A stretch of DNA of 64,000 nt from Streptomyces sp. SCL15-4. Its GTDB lineage: Bacteria; Actinomycetota; Actinomycetes; Streptomycetales; Streptomycetaceae. Positions 1 through 8,932 of this stretch are shown here, piece by piece (position 1 is the first letter of the stretch; each line of letters opens with the position of its first letter). Both the position numbers and the translations under genes were made by a program. The stretch is taken from contig NZ_JAOBTQ010000001.1 of the NCBI RefSeq assembly GCF_033366695.1, positions 5,456,001 to 5,520,000 of the forward strand, read 5' to 3'. Under the pieces are notes generated by a model. It did not search any database, was not told where the DNA came from, and worked only from the letters and a program-made list of their open reading frames with translations.

Positions 1-50
1 CGTCGTCCGGGGCCGGCCTTCCCACTTCTCCGAGCAGGAAGACCACGAAA

Positions 51-875
51 TTGCGACACACTCTCAGCAAAGGCATGGCCGTGGCCGCCGCCGCGACGGG
101 CGTGCTGTCCTTGTACGGCGGCTCAGCGCTCGCCGACACCCACGCGCACGGCACGGCCCAGGGCTCGCCCGGTGTGCTGTCCGGCAACACCGTCCAGGTC
201 CCGGTGAACGTCCCGGTCAACATCTGCGGCAACTCCGTCGACGTGGCCGCCGCGCTGAACCCGGCGTTCGGCAACTCCTGCGCCAACGTGGCCTCCCGGC
301 CGAAGCCGCAGGAGTCCGACCACCACCAGGACGGGTACGGCGACGACTCCGACGACTCGGGCTACGGCACCCGGCCGAGCCCCGGCGGCACGCCCGCCAC
401 CACACCCCCGTACGGCGGCGAGGAGACGACGTCACCTCCGTACGGCGGCGGCGAGACGACGTCACCTCCGAAGGACGGCGGCGAGACGACTTCGCCTCCG
501 TACGGTGGTGAGGAGACCACGTCGCCTCCGTACGGTGGTGAGGAGACGACTTCGCCTCCCTACGGCGGTGACGAGACCACGTCGCCTCCCTACGGTGGTG
601 AGGAGACGACCTCGCCTCCCTACGGTGGTGAGGAGACCACCTCGCCTCCCTACGGTGGTGAGGAGACCACCTCGCCTCCCTACGGTGGTGAGGAGACGAC
701 CCCGCCGCGCGGAGGGGACAGCACGCCCCCGGACACCGTCCACACCACGCCTCCCGTGCTCGCGCAGACCGGTGGCGAGTCCCGGACCATGTTCGCGGCC
801 TCGGGTGCCGGTGCCCTGCTGATCGGAGCGGGGACGGTCCTGTACCGACGCGGCCGGGCCGCCTGCCGTCACTAG
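51..875 (+). CDS. chpA: Long chaplin with LAxTG sortase signal (ChpA/B/C type)
   Basis: This is a secreted, cell-wall-anchored chaplin of the aerial hyphal surface. The 274-aa product has a signal peptide (about residues 1-28) and a single chaplin domain (about 34-80) with the family motif GNxxQVPVxVPVNxCGN and two cysteines. A long Thr/Pro/Gly/Tyr repeat spacer follows, then LAQTG at about 237-241, a hydrophobic segment and an Arg-rich tail, which is a sortase E-type signal. The start is TTG at 51, chosen because AGGAAG lies about 9 nt upstream and MRHTLSKGM resembles chaplin N termini; ATG at 75 is the alternative. Classical ChpA-C proteins carry two chaplin domains, so one domain here is a difference. 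The symbol rests on position and domain layout, so the exact paralogue is uncertain. Confidence 0.85.
   Translation: MRHTLSKGMAVAAAATGVLSLYGGSALADTHAHGTAQGSPGVLSGNTVQVPVNVPVNICGNSVDVAAALNPAFGNSCANVASRPKPQESDHHQDGYGDDSDDSGYGTRPSPGGTPATTPPYGGEETTSPPYGGGETTSPPKDGGETTSPPYGGEETTSPPYGGEETTSPPYGGDETTSPPYGGEETTSPPYGGEETTSPPYGGEETTSPPYGGEETTPPRGGDSTPPDTVHTTPPVLAQTGGESRTMFAASGAGALLIGAGTVLYRRGRAACRH
405..704 (+). repeat. Ten tandem 30-nt units encoding the chaplin spacer
   Basis: Ten in-frame units each encode a variant of PPYGGEETTS. The third unit reads PPKDGGETTS and the sixth has Asp for Glu. The last four to five units are nearly identical at the nucleotide level, which suggests recent expansion by slippage or unequal crossover. 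The repeat would set the distance between the chaplin domain and the wall anchor. Confidence 0.95.
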
Positions 876-881
876 CGCACC

Positions 882-908
882 GGGTGCCGGACCGAGCGCC
901 CGGCACCC
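882..908 (+). terminator. Hairpin after the long chaplin gene
   Basis: GGGTGCCGG at 882-890 pairs perfectly with CCGGCACCC at 900-908 around a 9-nt loop, 7 nt after the chaplin stop codon. No T-run follows, as is usual for Streptomyces terminators. Confidence 0.7.
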
Positions 909-1058
909 CGCGGCGCCCACCCCGCCCCCGCCCCGCGCGTTGGACCGTGCGAGGGGTTCCGAGGGCGGACGCGGCGACCGGACTGGCGTTTTTCCTATTG
1001 ATGTGACTGAGTGTCAGGAGACCGGAACGTGTCGTGACGTGGAGAAGGAGCGGTGGAC

Positions 1059-2180
1059 ATGGCCTCACAGCGGCACCGGGCGACAGCCCTCCGCATGGCA
1101 TCGGCCATCGCGTCGTTCGTCGCGTTCGTCGTCCCGGCGCTCGTCGGGGCCGGCCCCGGTTTCGCCGCGGACGGCCCCGGGACTCCCGCCTCGGAGCGCT
1201 CCCTCCCGGTCTTCGGCGCGTTTCTCGACTCCGGGCCCGCCGGTGTCGCGCGGATGGCGGAGCTGAGCCGCTGGCTCGGCGGAGCCGAGGTGAAGGTCGC
1301 CCACACCTATCTGCCCGGCGGTCTCTGGCAGGACATCGAGGGGCCGCCCGGCTTCCTGGACGCCTGGGCCGGCTGGCGGCGCGAGCAGGCGGACCGGACG
1401 CTCGTCCTGAACGTGCCGATGCAGGAACGCAACGAGGAGGACGTCCCGGACGAGGAGGTGCGCGAACTGCTGCGGCAGGGCGCGTCCGGCGCGTTCGACG
1501 GGCACTTCCGGACCCTGGCCGAGCGGCTGGTGGCGCTCGGGGTGCCGGACACGGTCCTCGTGCTGGGCTGGGAGATGAACGGCATCACCTACACCCACCG
1601 CTGCGCACCGGACCCGGCGGCCTGGAAGACGTACTGGAACAGGATCGTCACCACCATGCGCGCGGTGCCGGGCCAGCGGTTCCGGTTCGACTTCGCGCCG
1701 AGCCGCGGCCGGGACGCCGTGCCCTGGACCGAGTGCTATCCCGGGGACGACACGGTCGACATCATCGGCATGGACTCCTACGACCAGCCGGCCGGAGTGA
1801 CCTTCGACGAGCAGGTGAGCGAGCCCTACGGACTCCAGCGGCACGTGGACTTCGCCGCGGCCCACGGCAAGCCGGTGTCGTACCCGGAATGGGGCCTGTT
1901 CCGCAACGGCGACAACGCCGAGTACATGCGGCGCATGCTCGCCTGGATCGACGAGCACCGGCCGGTGTACAACACGCTGACCGACTACTGCCCGCACGGT
2001 GTCTGGCAGTGCCCGGCCAACCCCCGCTCGGCGCTGGTCTACCGGACCGCACTGTACGGCCGTCCCGAGGGCCCGCCCCTGCCGCCGCCCGCCTGTCCGC
2101 TGAGCCTCGGCGACTGGGCCGCGTACTGGTTCGGCCGCGAGATGTGCCTCCGCTTCGACCGGTGGCCGCGGATGCGCTAG
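1059..2180 (+). CDS. Secreted GH26-like glycoside hydrolase (mannanase family)
   Basis: A 373-aa secreted protein with an N-terminal signal peptide ending near AGPGFAAD, followed by a TIM-barrel-like domain. The likely catalytic glutamates of the GH26 pattern are seen in VLGWEMNG (about E172, acid/base) and YPEWGLF (about E277, nucleophile). ATG at 1059 is preferred over GTG at 1053 because AGGAG lies 8 nt before the ATG but only 2 nt before the GTG. It converges on the polysaccharide operon, and the two stop codons overlap at 2177-2180. It could trim the polysaccharide made by that operon; this is inference from position. The substrate cannot be read from the sequence. Confidence 0.75.
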   Translation: MASQRHRATALRMASAIASFVAFVVPALVGAGPGFAADGPGTPASERSLPVFGAFLDSGPAGVARMAELSRWLGGAEVKVAHTYLPGGLWQDIEGPPGFLDAWAGWRREQADRTLVLNVPMQERNEEDVPDEEVRELLRQGASGAFDGHFRTLAERLVALGVPDTVLVLGWEMNGITYTHRCAPDPAAWKTYWNRIVTTMRAVPGQRFRFDFAPSRGRDAVPWTECYPGDDTVDIIGMDSYDQPAGVTFDEQVSEPYGLQRHVDFAAAHGKPVSYPEWGLFRNGDNAEYMRRMLAWIDEHRPVYNTLTDYCPHGVWQCPANPRSALVYRTALYGRPEGPPLPPPACPLSLGDWAAYWFGREMCLRFDRWPRMR

Positions 2181-3310
2181 GACCGGTCCCGGCCGCGTTC
2201 CCGCCACCGGTGCCGCACCGTTCTGCCCCGCTGCCGGGCGACCGCCTCGTACAGCGCGGCCGTCAGCAGCGGAGCGGTGGGCCCGCGGGCCATCAGCAGA
2301 CGCCGGCTGACGACGCGTTCGGGATGCCAGTGCCGCTTGTACGGCTCGTCGCCGCGCAGCAGGCTCAGCGTGCCGTGCCCGCCGCCGACCGTCAGCTCAG
2401 AGCAGGCGTCCAGCAGCATCACCGCCACGTCCGCTCGGCGTTCCCGCAGATCCGGATGGGCGCCGTAGAGGTAGCCGCCGGCCATGCCGTCCGAGAGCAG
2501 GGTCAGATCGACGGCCACCACCTCGTCGCCGATCCGGAACTCGGTGACCACCGCGTTTCCCGAGCGCACCATCGAGCCCACCGCGCGCAGCAGATGCTCG
2601 CGGAACCGGGGCCGCAGATGCTCGCCCGTCACGTCCCGGCCCTGCCACTGCAACCGGTGCAGCGCCAGCAGCCGGACGAGGGCCGTCTCGACCTCCGCCG
2701 GGCCCACCGTCCGCCGCCGCACGCCCAGCGCGGCCAGCCGGCGCAGCTGGGCCCGCGCCCGCTGGCCGGACTTGGCCGACGGCAGGCGGGCGATCAGTCC
2801 CTCCATGGGCAGCGCGGGCAGCTCCAGGCACGGCGAGTCGGGAACCGTGCGGCACGGCCCGGGCCAGCGTTCGTAGACCCGTTCCATGGCTCCGCCCGGG
2901 CGCACCTCGCGGAAGTCGACCAGGGCCGTGCGGGCCGCGTCCGCGAGCGCCGTGGTGAGCGCGTCGGCCACCGGCCCGTCGTCGGCGTCGTCCAGCAGCA
3001 CGTCCGCGTAGTCGGAGATCCCCGTGCCGAGCGGCAGCAGCGCGGGCAGCGGCCGGCGGACCAGCATCAGCGGCGCGGCGGCCACCAGGTCGCGGCCGGC
3101 CCGCACCACCAGCAGCCGCAGCCGCCCCGGCCGGCCGTACGACAGCCACCACGAGTGCAGCCAGGCGTGGCTCTGGAACGGGGTCGCGGCGGCGCACCGG
3201 CCGAACAGCCGCTCCCAGGCCGGCGCCAGGGCGGCGAACGCGTGGGCGTCGGTGACGAGGTCGGCGGTGAGGCGGACGCTGCGGGCGCGCGCCGTGACGG
3301 TGGCGGTCAC
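2177..3310 (-). CDS. GNAT-type acyltransferase (CelD/BioF2-like), last gene of the polysaccharide operon
   Basis: The 377-aa product resembles the GNAT/FemAB-like acyltransferases often annotated as CelD-like or involved in cellulose biosynthesis. Recognisable parts are the N-terminal PFQSHAWLHSWWLSYG block and, near the C terminus, a GTLSLLRGDEPYKRHW stretch typical of this family. Such enzymes probably transfer an acyl or aminoacyl group to a sugar or lipid-linked precursor; the substrate is not known here. The start is GTG at 3310, overlapping the stop codon of the upstream gene by 4 nt (GTGA), so translation is coupled. Confidence 0.75.
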   Translation of the reverse strand: MTATVTARARSVRLTADLVTDAHAFAALAPAWERLFGRCAAATPFQSHAWLHSWWLSYGRPGRLRLLVVRAGRDLVAAAPLMLVRRPLPALLPLGTGISDYADVLLDDADDGPVADALTTALADAARTALVDFREVRPGGAMERVYERWPGPCRTVPDSPCLELPALPMEGLIARLPSAKSGQRARAQLRRLAALGVRRRTVGPAEVETALVRLLALHRLQWQGRDVTGEHLRPRFREHLLRAVGSMVRSGNAVVTEFRIGDEVVAVDLTLLSDGMAGGYLYGAHPDLRERRADVAVMLLDACSELTVGGGHGTLSLLRGDEPYKRHWHPERVVSRRLLMARGPTAPLLTAALYEAVARQRGRTVRHRWRERGRDRS

Positions 3311-3963
3311 CGCCGGCCGCGCGCGTCGGCGGCGACGGCCGGTCCGGGCAGCGGGGCCGGTCGCGGCACCTCCGTCCCGGGCCTGCGGCCCGGCCGCACC
3401 AGCAGCGCCAGCCCGCCGAGCAGCCCGCCCCCGCTCGCCCCGACCAGCCCGGTCAGCCCGGCGGACGGCGAGGACGGCTCGGCCGGCCGTACCGCGCGGG
3501 TGAACGGGACCAGGGACACCCGGGTGTCGGCGCGGACCGCGCCGGCGCGCCGGGTCAGCGCCCCGGCGACCGCGTTGGCCATGGCGGCGGCCTCGGCCGG
3601 GCGCGGCGAGGTGGCGGAGACGGCGACCATGGGCGCGTCCGGCGAGGTCGCGGTGCGCACTCCGGCGTGCAGCGCGTCCGCCGGCACCCCGGCGTGCGCT
3701 TGGGCGTCGGCGAGCACCGCGGGCTGTGTGGCGATACGGCCGTAGGCCTGCGCGAAGCCGAGCGCGGTGGCGGTGTCGGACCGGTCGCCGGGTACGGCGA
3801 GCAGATAGCTGGTGGCCGTGTACTGGACGGGCCGCAGCATCCCGTACCCGCCGCCCAGCAGCCCGCCCGCGAGGACCCCGGCCGCCACCAGCGACCAGGG
3901 CGGGAGCGGGCCGGGGCGGGTGAGGCGGGTGCCGCGGTGGCGCCGGGTGTGGTTCTCGGTCAT
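3307..3963 (-). CDS. Wzz-like polysaccharide co-polymerase / chain-length determinant
   Basis: A 218-aa membrane protein with one hydrophobic segment near residues 24-45 (LVAAGVLAGGLLGGGYGML) and a second near 175-195 (GLTGLVGASGGGLLGGLALL). Between them lies an extracytoplasmic domain with the TATSYLLAVPGD and FAQAYGRIATQPAVL elements seen in actinobacterial Wzz/YveK-type proteins. No cytoplasmic kinase domain is present. ATG at 3963 overlaps the preceding glycosyltransferase stop (ATGA). It probably controls chain length or export of the polymer made by the neighbouring polymerase. Confidence 0.7.
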   Translation of the reverse strand: MTENHTRRHRGTRLTRPGPLPPWSLVAAGVLAGGLLGGGYGMLRPVQYTATSYLLAVPGDRSDTATALGFAQAYGRIATQPAVLADAQAHAGVPADALHAGVRTATSPDAPMVAVSATSPRPAEAAAMANAVAGALTRRAGAVRADTRVSLVPFTRAVRPAEPSSPSAGLTGLVGASGGGLLGGLALLVRPGRRPGTEVPRPAPLPGPAVAADARGRR

Positions 3964-5117
3964 GAGAGGACGGCTTTCTGCGGGGAGCGGGACGTCGGGG
4001 CCGGGTGGGCGAGCGCCGCCGCGTAGACGTCCAGGAGCCGGGCGGCGCTGCGGGTGACGCAGTAGTGGCGGGCCGCCTCGGCGGCGGCCCGCGGACCGGG
4101 ACCGGCGGCGCGGACCTCGGCGAGCGCGCGGGCGTACGCGCCGGCGTCGCACGGGATGCGCGCCGCGTCGGGAGCGGCCCCGGGCGGCAGGTCCTGGAGG
4201 GCCGGGCAGGAGGTGTAGCGCACCGGCAGTCCGGCCGCGAGCGCCTCCACCACCGCCAGTCCGAACGCCTCCTCGGGCGAGGGGGCGGCGAGCACGTCCA
4301 TCGCCGAGGCCAGCGCGGGCAGCAGGGGGCCGGGCGAGCCGTCGGGCGGATACGGCCGCTCTCCGGTGAACAGCACCCGCCCGGCGACCCCCGCCCGGTG
4401 CGCGGCCCGCCGCAGCGCGCCCTCCTGCGGGCCGCCGCCGACCAGCAGCAGCCGGCAGTCGGCGGGCAGCCCGGCGAGTGCGTGGACCAGGACGTCGAAG
4501 CGTTTGCCGGGGACGAGCCGGCCGATGCCGCCGATCACGAACGCGTCCTCGTCCAGTCCCAGCGCGGCCCTGGTGCGGCGGCGGGCCGCCGGGTCGTAGG
4601 CGAACGGCGCGGGCTCGATGCCGTTGGGCACGACCGTGATGCGCGGCTCGGGCACGCCCCAGCGGGCCAGCCGGGCGGCGACGGCCGGGGAGACCGCGAC
4701 GGTGGTCCGGCCGAGCCGCTCGCCCAGCAGGTACAGCGCGCGGACCCCGGCGGTGAGCGGCCGGCCCTCCGTCTGGGTGTCGCCGAGGGAGTGCTCGGTG
4801 GCGACGACGGCGCGGACCCCGGCCAGCCGGGCGGCGATCCGGCCGTACAGGCAGGCCCGGTAGAGATGGGTGTGCACCAGGTCGTACCGGCCGTGCCGGA
4901 TGAGCCGGGCCAGCCGGGGCAGCGCGCCCAGATCGCGGTTGCCGGCCATCTCGAGGTGGGTCACCCGCACCCCGTCGGCCACCAGCCCGGCGGCGACCGG
5001 CCCCGGCTCGGTCAGTGTCACCACCTCGCACTCCACCGGAAGATGCCGCAGCAGCAGCCGCAGCTGGGTCTCGGCACCGCCCACGCCGAGCCCGGTGATG
5101 ACGTGCAGGACCCTCAC
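3960..5117 (-). CDS. Family 4-type glycosyltransferase
   Basis: A 385-aa GT-B glycosyltransferase of the GT4 type. The N-terminal Rossmann half begins VRVLHVITGLGVGGAETQL, a diagnostic opening. The C-terminal half has VVPNGIE, IGRLVPGKRFD and the donor-binding segment SPEEAFGLAVVEALAAGLPV, whose EAFG..VVEA is the E-x7-E motif. It should transfer a nucleotide-activated sugar to the lipid-linked repeat unit at the inner membrane face. GTG at 5117 overlaps the deacetylase stop (GTGA), and its own stop overlaps the Wzz-like ATG. Both overlaps support these boundaries. Confidence 0.88.
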   Translation of the reverse strand: MRVLHVITGLGVGGAETQLRLLLRHLPVECEVVTLTEPGPVAAGLVADGVRVTHLEMAGNRDLGALPRLARLIRHGRYDLVHTHLYRACLYGRIAARLAGVRAVVATEHSLGDTQTEGRPLTAGVRALYLLGERLGRTTVAVSPAVAARLARWGVPEPRITVVPNGIEPAPFAYDPAARRRTRAALGLDEDAFVIGGIGRLVPGKRFDVLVHALAGLPADCRLLLVGGGPQEGALRRAAHRAGVAGRVLFTGERPYPPDGSPGPLLPALASAMDVLAAPSPEEAFGLAVVEALAAGLPVRYTSCPALQDLPPGAAPDAARIPCDAGAYARALAEVRAAGPGPRAAAEAARHYCVTRSAARLLDVYAAALAHPAPTSRSPQKAVLS

Positions 5118-5857
5118 CGCAGTCCCTCCACCGGCCGTCGGCGCAGCCGGTGCAGCCGGCGCTTCAGGAACAGGCGTACGGCGGTGTCGTCCTGCCCGAT
5201 GTGCACCCGGGGCAGGACGTGCCGGCCGCTCAGCGCGCCGGGGTCGATGGCGCAGCCGTAGGCGTAACCGGCCTCCCGCACGGCCGCCACGACACGCCGG
5301 TCGACCGTGCCGTACGGATAGCAGAACCCGGTGACCGGGGTGCCGGTCAGCTCCTCCAGCACGGCGCGGCTCTCGGCGGTCTCGGCCTTCAGCCGGATGT
5401 CGTCGATGCGGGTGAGATCGATGTGGGCGAGTCCGTGGGAGCCGATCTCCACACCCCGGTCGGCGGCCCGCCGGACGCCCTCGGCGGTCAGCAGCGGCTT
5501 GCGCGGACCCAGCGGATCCCAGGCGTTGTCGCCGCCGAACCGGCCGGGCAGCACGAACAGCGTGGCCGTGCACCCCCAGCGGTCCAGCACGGGAAGGGCG
5601 TTGCCGAGGAAGTCGGCGTACCCGTCGTCGAAGGTGAGACCCACCAGGTCCCGGCCGCCGCCCCGGTCCCGGGCGGCCAGCAGCTCGGCCACCGACACTC
5701 CGCGCAGGCCCCGCCGGCACAGCCAGCGCAGCTGCCGCTCCAGCCGGTCGGGGGAGACCGTGACGCGGTAGGGGTCGTCGGAGCAGTCGCCGACCGAGTG
5801 GTACATGGCGATCCACGGGGCCGGGCCGGCCGCCGGGGACTTAACGGGTGAGGGCAT
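5114..5857 (-). CDS. NodB-type polysaccharide deacetylase (CE4)
   Basis: A 247-aa protein of the carbohydrate esterase 4 family. The NodB motifs are visible: TFDDGY (the metal/catalytic Asp pair) at about residue 74, then SHGLAHIDLT with the two metal-binding His, then CYPYG. No clear signal peptide is present, so it may act on cytoplasmic lipid-linked sugars or be exported in another way. It probably removes acetyl groups from N-acetylated sugars of the polymer. ATG at 5857 lies inside the end of the flippase gene (17-nt overlap). Confidence 0.85.
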   Translation of the reverse strand: MPSPVKSPAAGPAPWIAMYHSVGDCSDDPYRVTVSPDRLERQLRWLCRRGLRGVSVAELLAARDRGGGRDLVGLTFDDGYADFLGNALPVLDRWGCTATLFVLPGRFGGDNAWDPLGPRKPLLTAEGVRRAADRGVEIGSHGLAHIDLTRIDDIRLKAETAESRAVLEELTGTPVTGFCYPYGTVDRRVVAAVREAGYAYGCAIDPGALSGRHVLPRVHIGQDDTAVRLFLKRRLHRLRRRPVEGLR

Positions 5858-7571
5858 GGGCGAGCCTTCGGGGCAGGGAACGGACGGGACGGAGGGCGGG
5901 GAGCAGGCCGCGGGCGCCCGGCGCCCCGCCGAGCAGGACGAAGACGACGGTCACCGTGACCGCGCCGGCGGCGAGCCCGGCCGGCGCCGCCGCCGGCAGG
6001 CCCGCCGCCGGACCGCCCGCCACGGCGGCGGCACCGGCCGCCCGCAGCGGCCGGCCCAGCCCGCGCAGCACGGCACGGGCCCGCAGCGGCACACCGCGGC
6101 GGCCGGTGCCCGCGAGGAGCAGTACGGCGGTGAGACTGATCCCGGCGGCGTTGGCGGCGGCGATCCCCGCCGCCCCCCGGGAACCGGCCGTCCACGCGCC
6201 GATTCCCCAGGTCGCCGCGATCCCCGCGGCCATCGCGGCCAGCGGGTACCAGGTGGCGCGGCCCGCCGAGAAGTACGAGCGGACCAGGACACCGGTCAGC
6301 GTCTGGCCGAGCAGCCCGAGCGCGTAGACCCGCATCACCCCGGCCGTCGCCGAGGTGTCGCCGGCCGTGAACGCGCCCCGCTGGAACAGCACGGCGATCA
6401 GCTGCGGGGCGCAGGCCACGACGACGGCCGTGCCGAACAGCACCAGGCGGGCGGCCACCGCCACGTCCCGCTCCACCCGGCCCCGGGCCCGCTCGGTGTC
6501 GCCGTCGGCCAGCGCCCGCGCCACCACCGGGAAGGTGACCGTGGACAGCATCATGGACAGCGTCATCGGGATCTGCGCGACCTTCTGCGCGTAGTTCAGG
6601 TGCGAGATGGCCCCGGCGGGCAGCCCGGAGGCCCAGAACCGCTCGATGAGCACCTGCGACTGCCGGCACAGCGCGAACAGCAGCACGGTGGCCAGCAGCG
6701 GCACGTCCAGCGGGGGCGCCGCGGCGGCGGGCCGCGCCTTTGTACGGCCGTGTCCGCGGCGGCGCAACAGGACGGCCAGGGACGGGACTTGCAGCGCCAC
6801 CATCAGCAAGCCGCCCACCGCGACCCCGAACGCGGCCGACCGTACGCCCCAGCGGCCGCCGAGCGCGTACATCGCGGTGATGATGGCGACGTTGTGCGCG
6901 ATGTAGATCGCGGCCGGTGCCAGGAAGCGGCGGTGTGCCCGCAGGGCCGCGCTGCAGTACCCGGCGAGACCGAAGCTCAGCACGCAACTCGCGGTCATCC
7001 GGGTGCAGTCCACGGCCAGGGCCGGATCGGGCAGGCCCGGCGCGAGCACCGCGACGCACCACGGCGCGGCCAGCGCGAGCAGCGCCCCGGCCGCCGTGAA
7101 CGCCAGCGCCAGCCGGGGCAGGGTGCCGGCCACCAGCGAGCGCACCGGGTCCCCGGCGGCGCCCCGCGCACGGCGGGCCAGGGCCGCGCTGAACGCCGGG
7201 ATCAGCGCGAACGCCAGCCCGTCCTCGATGAGCAGCGTGGCCGCGAACTCCGGTACCGTCCAGGCGACCAGGAAGGCGTCCGTGTCCCGTCCGGCCCCGA
7301 ACAGCCGCGCCAGCGACTGGTCCCGCACCAGCCCGAGCAACGCCGCCGCGACGGAGAGGGACGCGGTGAGGAACGCGGCCCGGGCCAGGAGCCGCGGGGC
7401 GACGGCGGAGGATTCCCCGGGGTCCGCGGCCGGCCGCGGTGCCGTGCCGGTTCCTGGTTCCGGTGTGCCGTCGGTCGGGGCGGAGGGGTCCGGGGCGGAG
7501 GGTTCCGGGGCGGTGGCCGGCTGTGGTGCCGTGCCCGGTCCCGGTGGTCCGCCGGTCGTGCGGCTCGTCAT
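5841..7571 (-). CDS. MurJ/MviN-like MOP-superfamily lipid-linked glycan flippase
   Basis: A 576-aa integral membrane protein. After a Pro/Thr/Ser-rich cytoplasmic N terminus of about 60 residues come many hydrophobic segments with MurJ-family features: GLVRDQSLARLFGAGRDTDAFLVAWTVPEF near the start and RALADGDTERARGRVERD in a cytoplasmic loop. In this operon it takes the place of a Wzx flippase, moving undecaprenyl-linked repeat units outward. It is more likely an accessory paralogue than the essential cell-wall MurJ, because it lies among exopolysaccharide genes. ATG at 7571 overlaps the polymerase stop codon (ATGA). Confidence 0.82.
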   Translation of the reverse strand: MTSRTTGGPPGPGTAPQPATAPEPSAPDPSAPTDGTPEPGTGTAPRPAADPGESSAVAPRLLARAAFLTASLSVAAALLGLVRDQSLARLFGAGRDTDAFLVAWTVPEFAATLLIEDGLAFALIPAFSAALARRARGAAGDPVRSLVAGTLPRLALAFTAAGALLALAAPWCVAVLAPGLPDPALAVDCTRMTASCVLSFGLAGYCSAALRAHRRFLAPAAIYIAHNVAIITAMYALGGRWGVRSAAFGVAVGGLLMVALQVPSLAVLLRRRGHGRTKARPAAAAPPLDVPLLATVLLFALCRQSQVLIERFWASGLPAGAISHLNYAQKVAQIPMTLSMMLSTVTFPVVARALADGDTERARGRVERDVAVAARLVLFGTAVVVACAPQLIAVLFQRGAFTAGDTSATAGVMRVYALGLLGQTLTGVLVRSYFSAGRATWYPLAAMAAGIAATWGIGAWTAGSRGAAGIAAANAAGISLTAVLLLAGTGRRGVPLRARAVLRGLGRPLRAAGAAAVAGGPAAGLPAAAPAGLAAGAVTVTVVFVLLGGAPGARGLLPALRPVRSLPRRLAHALTR

Positions 7572-8929
7572 CGCACGGCCGCCTCTCGTGGTGCCGCCTC
7601 GGTGGCGAGGAAGTGTTCCGCTTCGCCGGCGTGGACGGTGGCCGGCAGGGCCCACCAGGCGGTCAGGCCCAGGGACACCGCCGTCAGGACGGTCGACGGG
7701 CCGCCGATGTCGGCGTAGACGAAGTCCACGAGCTGCCAGACCAGCAGCCCGCAGGCGATCAGCGCGCAGTCCAGGTCCCGGCCGCCGGCCGCCCGGGTCC
7801 GGCGCAGGCCGCGCAGGGCGCACACCAGCAGGGCCAGCCAGCCGCCCGCGAGGCACAGCAGACCGATCAGCCCCTGCTCGCCGAGAACGAGCAGGTACAT
7901 GTTGTGCGGGGAGAGCAGCGGCTGCCGGCGGAAGGCGGCGCCCGCGCCCTCGGTGTCGCTGCCCGAGGACAGCGCGAGCGAGGCGTGCCCGTCGCGGTAC
8001 TCCGGGAACGCCTTCAGGCCGACGCCGGTCAGCGGCCGGTCCCGCCACATGCCGGCCGCCGCCGCCCACATCGTGTACCGGTCGGTGACCGACTGGTCCG
8101 GCGCGTCGGCGACCCGCGCGATGCTGTCGATCCGCTCCCGGAGCATCACCGTCCCCACACCCAGCCCGCCCACCAGCACCACGCCCGCCGCCAGCACGGC
8201 CGCCGCGACCCGCGCCGCCCGGCGCACCCCGGCCAGCAGGAGCTGGACGACGAGGGTGACGGCGGTGGCGATCCAGGCGCCCCGGCTGAACGACAGGGCG
8301 AGCGGCACCGGCAGGACCAGCGCGCAGACGACGGCGACCGCCCGCTCCCGGGGAGCGGTACGGCCCAGCGCCAGGCCCACCGCGCACACCAGCCCGCAGG
8401 ACACCACCGTGGCCATGCCCATCACGTCCGCGACCCCGAAGGTGCCGACCGCCCGGACGTCCTGGCCCTGGTAGGAGGCCCCGGTCCGGGTGACGTACTG
8501 GTGCGCGCCCACCGCACCCTGCCAGAGCGCGAGCGCCACGAACGACCAGGCCAGCAGCCGGAAGTCGGCCCGGCCCCGGAGCAGGAGCACCACGGCGGCC
8601 GGGACCAGGACGAAGATTTGGAGATAGCGGCCCAGGCCGGTGATCGCGGCGTCGGCCGAGGCGGCGTGCAGCGCGGCCGGCACCAGTCCGGCCACCGGCA
8701 GGCCGAGGATCACCGCGGCGGCCGGGGTGAGCGGGCGGCGGCGCGCGCGCAGCAGCCGTACCGCGCAGCAGACGACCACCAGCGCGGACAGCGCGTCGGC
8801 GGGGCCCGCGTTGGTGGCGCCGCCGGGCGCGACCGGCAGCGCGAGCAGCGCCACCACGGCCACCGGCGGCAGGACGGGCAGTATCGCGGTGAGCCGCGCG
8901 GGGCGGCGCGGCGGCGGGGCGAGGGCCAT
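7568..8929 (-). CDS. O-antigen ligase/Wzy-like polysaccharide polymerase
   Basis: A 453-aa multi-pass membrane protein with about ten hydrophobic segments. The Wzy_C/WaaL hallmarks are LSFSRGAWIA in the middle and, after a large outside loop, SPHNMYLLVLGEQGLIGL with the conserved His. It should polymerise or ligate lipid-linked repeat units on the outer membrane face. ATG at 8929 follows the stop of the priming transferase by 3 nt. Confidence 0.82.
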   Translation of the reverse strand: MALAPPPRRPARLTAILPVLPPVAVVALLALPVAPGGATNAGPADALSALVVVCCAVRLLRARRRPLTPAAAVILGLPVAGLVPAALHAASADAAITGLGRYLQIFVLVPAAVVLLLRGRADFRLLAWSFVALALWQGAVGAHQYVTRTGASYQGQDVRAVGTFGVADVMGMATVVSCGLVCAVGLALGRTAPRERAVAVVCALVLPVPLALSFSRGAWIATAVTLVVQLLLAGVRRAARVAAAVLAAGVVLVGGLGVGTVMLRERIDSIARVADAPDQSVTDRYTMWAAAAGMWRDRPLTGVGLKAFPEYRDGHASLALSSGSDTEGAGAAFRRQPLLSPHNMYLLVLGEQGLIGLLCLAGGWLALLVCALRGLRRTRAAGGRDLDCALIACGLLVWQLVDFVYADIGGPSTVLTAVSLGLTAWWALPATVHAGEAEHFLATEAAPREAAVR

Positions 8930-8932
8930 CGG

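Noticed and set aside
405..704. Regular 30-nt repeat array that could be mistaken for CRISPR
   Set aside because: There are no unique spacers; the units are contiguous and encode an in-frame PPYGGEETTS protein repeat.
1190..1206. GGAGCGCTCC sequence resembling a CebR site
   Set aside because: It lies within the GH26 coding region, and the outer bases do not match the operator.
1034..3745. 903-codon plus-strand frame across the GH26 and GNAT genes
   Set aside because: Arg/Pro/Ala-rich shadow; the GH26 gene in another frame and the minus-strand genes account for the region.
5488..7062. 524-codon minus-strand frame within the flippase/deacetylase genes
   Set aside because: Out-of-frame Arg/Gly/Ala-rich reading of two well-conserved genes.
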